Source: Lunularia cruciata (Eukaryota; Streptophyta; Marchantiopsida; Lunulariales; Lunulariaceae). Taken from it: DNA of 64,000 nucleotides. Location of the stretch: the NCBI GenBank assembly GCA_948567375.1, contig OX419762.1, forward strand, positions 36,003,034-36,067,033. Direction: 5' to 3'. Numbering within the stretch: the stretch's first letter is position 1; every line of letters begins with the position of its first letter. Shown here in pieces: positions 63,801 through 64,000 of this stretch. The translations under genes and the position numbers were made by a program. The notes under the pieces are model-generated. The model was not told the origin of the DNA. It searched no databases and saw nothing but the letters and a program-made list of their open reading frames with translations.

Positions 63801-64000
63801 TTGAGGAGCCACATGAGTTGTTTTGCCTTCAATAAGAAGGATTTGGGTGCTCTGAAGGGACCTAGTATATGGATTGAGCTAACTAGTGATACACCAGTTT
63901 TCCAACATCCTTATCAATATAGTGATATGGAGAGGACATTGATTTAGAGCCGGAGTAGTGACCTTTTTGATGCTGGTTTGGTGGAGATTTCACATGGAGA
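63800..64000 (+). pseudogene. Start of family B reverse transcriptase (partial)
   Basis: 'FNKKDLGALKGPSIWIELTS' then 'PVFQHPYQYSDMERTLI', a TAG stop, and 'SRSSDLFDAGLVEISHG' correspond to the N-terminal RT region in which gypsy proteins have 'PYRYSPxE...ELLxAGxIxPS'. The domain continues past the window end. Confidence 0.7.

Larger units (their letters stand above)
49892..64000 (+). mobile_element. Gypsy family B element carrying a DNMT3-like methyltransferase (5' part; interrupted by E4)
   Basis: 5' LTR, long leader, gag with two zinc knuckles, protease, DNMT3-like domain, then the start of RT at about 63800, running off the window. E4 (54623-62450) is inserted inside the methyltransferase. 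The pol order protease-DNMT-RT is unusual: gypsy elements normally go from protease straight to RT. The copy carries many stops, mostly TAG. Integrase and the PHD finger are expected beyond 64000, by analogy with 1-660. Confidence 0.8.

Noticed and set aside
1-64000. The window being an organelle genome or plasmid
   Set aside because: Nuclear-type LTR elements, U2/U5 genes and no organelle genes. The swapped nesting at the ends is better explained by tandem duplication.

Overview
Plant-type nuclear DNA from a retrotransposon-rich genome. Evidence: Ty3/gypsy chromoviruses with plant-style LTRs and initiator-Met-type primer sites, a Ty1/copia gag, a plant extracellular-type LRR gene, a G-box promoter motif, and spliceosomal U2 and U5 snRNA genes. 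A gypsy family that carries a DNMT3-like cytosine methyltransferase, and a LINE with a restriction-like endonuclease tail, make a non-seed streptophyte (charophyte alga, bryophyte or similar) my best guess. The lineage is not certain.

Layout. 1-1.5 kb: 3' end (integrase tail, PHD finger, LTR) of the methyltransferase gypsy family, called B here. 1.5-11.85 kb: minus-strand chromovirus E0, split by a complete copy E1 (3106-9489, target duplication TTGGC), which itself holds a solo LTR of another family. 11.85-15.0 kb: a chromovirus scrap (E5) joined to a plus-strand chromodomain gypsy relic (E3) and its LTR. 15.0-17.6 kb: low-coding DNA with one promoter-like site. 17.6-33.5 kb: a decaying mixed array of U2 and U5 snRNA genes, three U2 and two U5 copies looking near-intact, with a copia gag fragment at 28.8-29.8 kb. 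35.2-37.2 kb: an LRR gene broken by a 5'-truncated LINE. 37.2-42.4 kb: AT-rich DNA with a 240-250 bp tandem repeat, a large inverted repeat and gypsy scraps. 42.4-49.9 kb: minus-strand chromovirus E0' with a complete plus-strand relative E2 inside it (43415-48902, TTCAT). 49.9-64.0 kb: 5' two thirds of a B element (LTR, gag with two zinc knuckles, protease, DNMT3-like domain, start of RT), interrupted within the methyltransferase by a very young gypsy element E4 (54623-62450) with apparently identical 692 bp LTRs and an open 1608-residue Gag-Pol.

How it fits together. The central system is gypsy family B. Its pol carries a cytosine-5 methyltransferase between protease and RT, and its integrase ends in a PHD finger: a DNA-methylation writer and a chromatin reader in one retroelement. 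The copies here are decayed, mainly by TAG stops. Both window ends show the same nesting (E5, E0, B), but with right halves at the left end and left halves at the right end. That fits a tandem repeat slightly longer than this window. The E0/E1/E2 chromoviruses carry arrays of heat-shock-element-like GAA/TTC motifs upstream of a TATA box in their LTRs, suggesting heat-inducible transcription. The snRNA array is the only clear host RNA-gene content, and the LRR gene is the only clear host protein gene.
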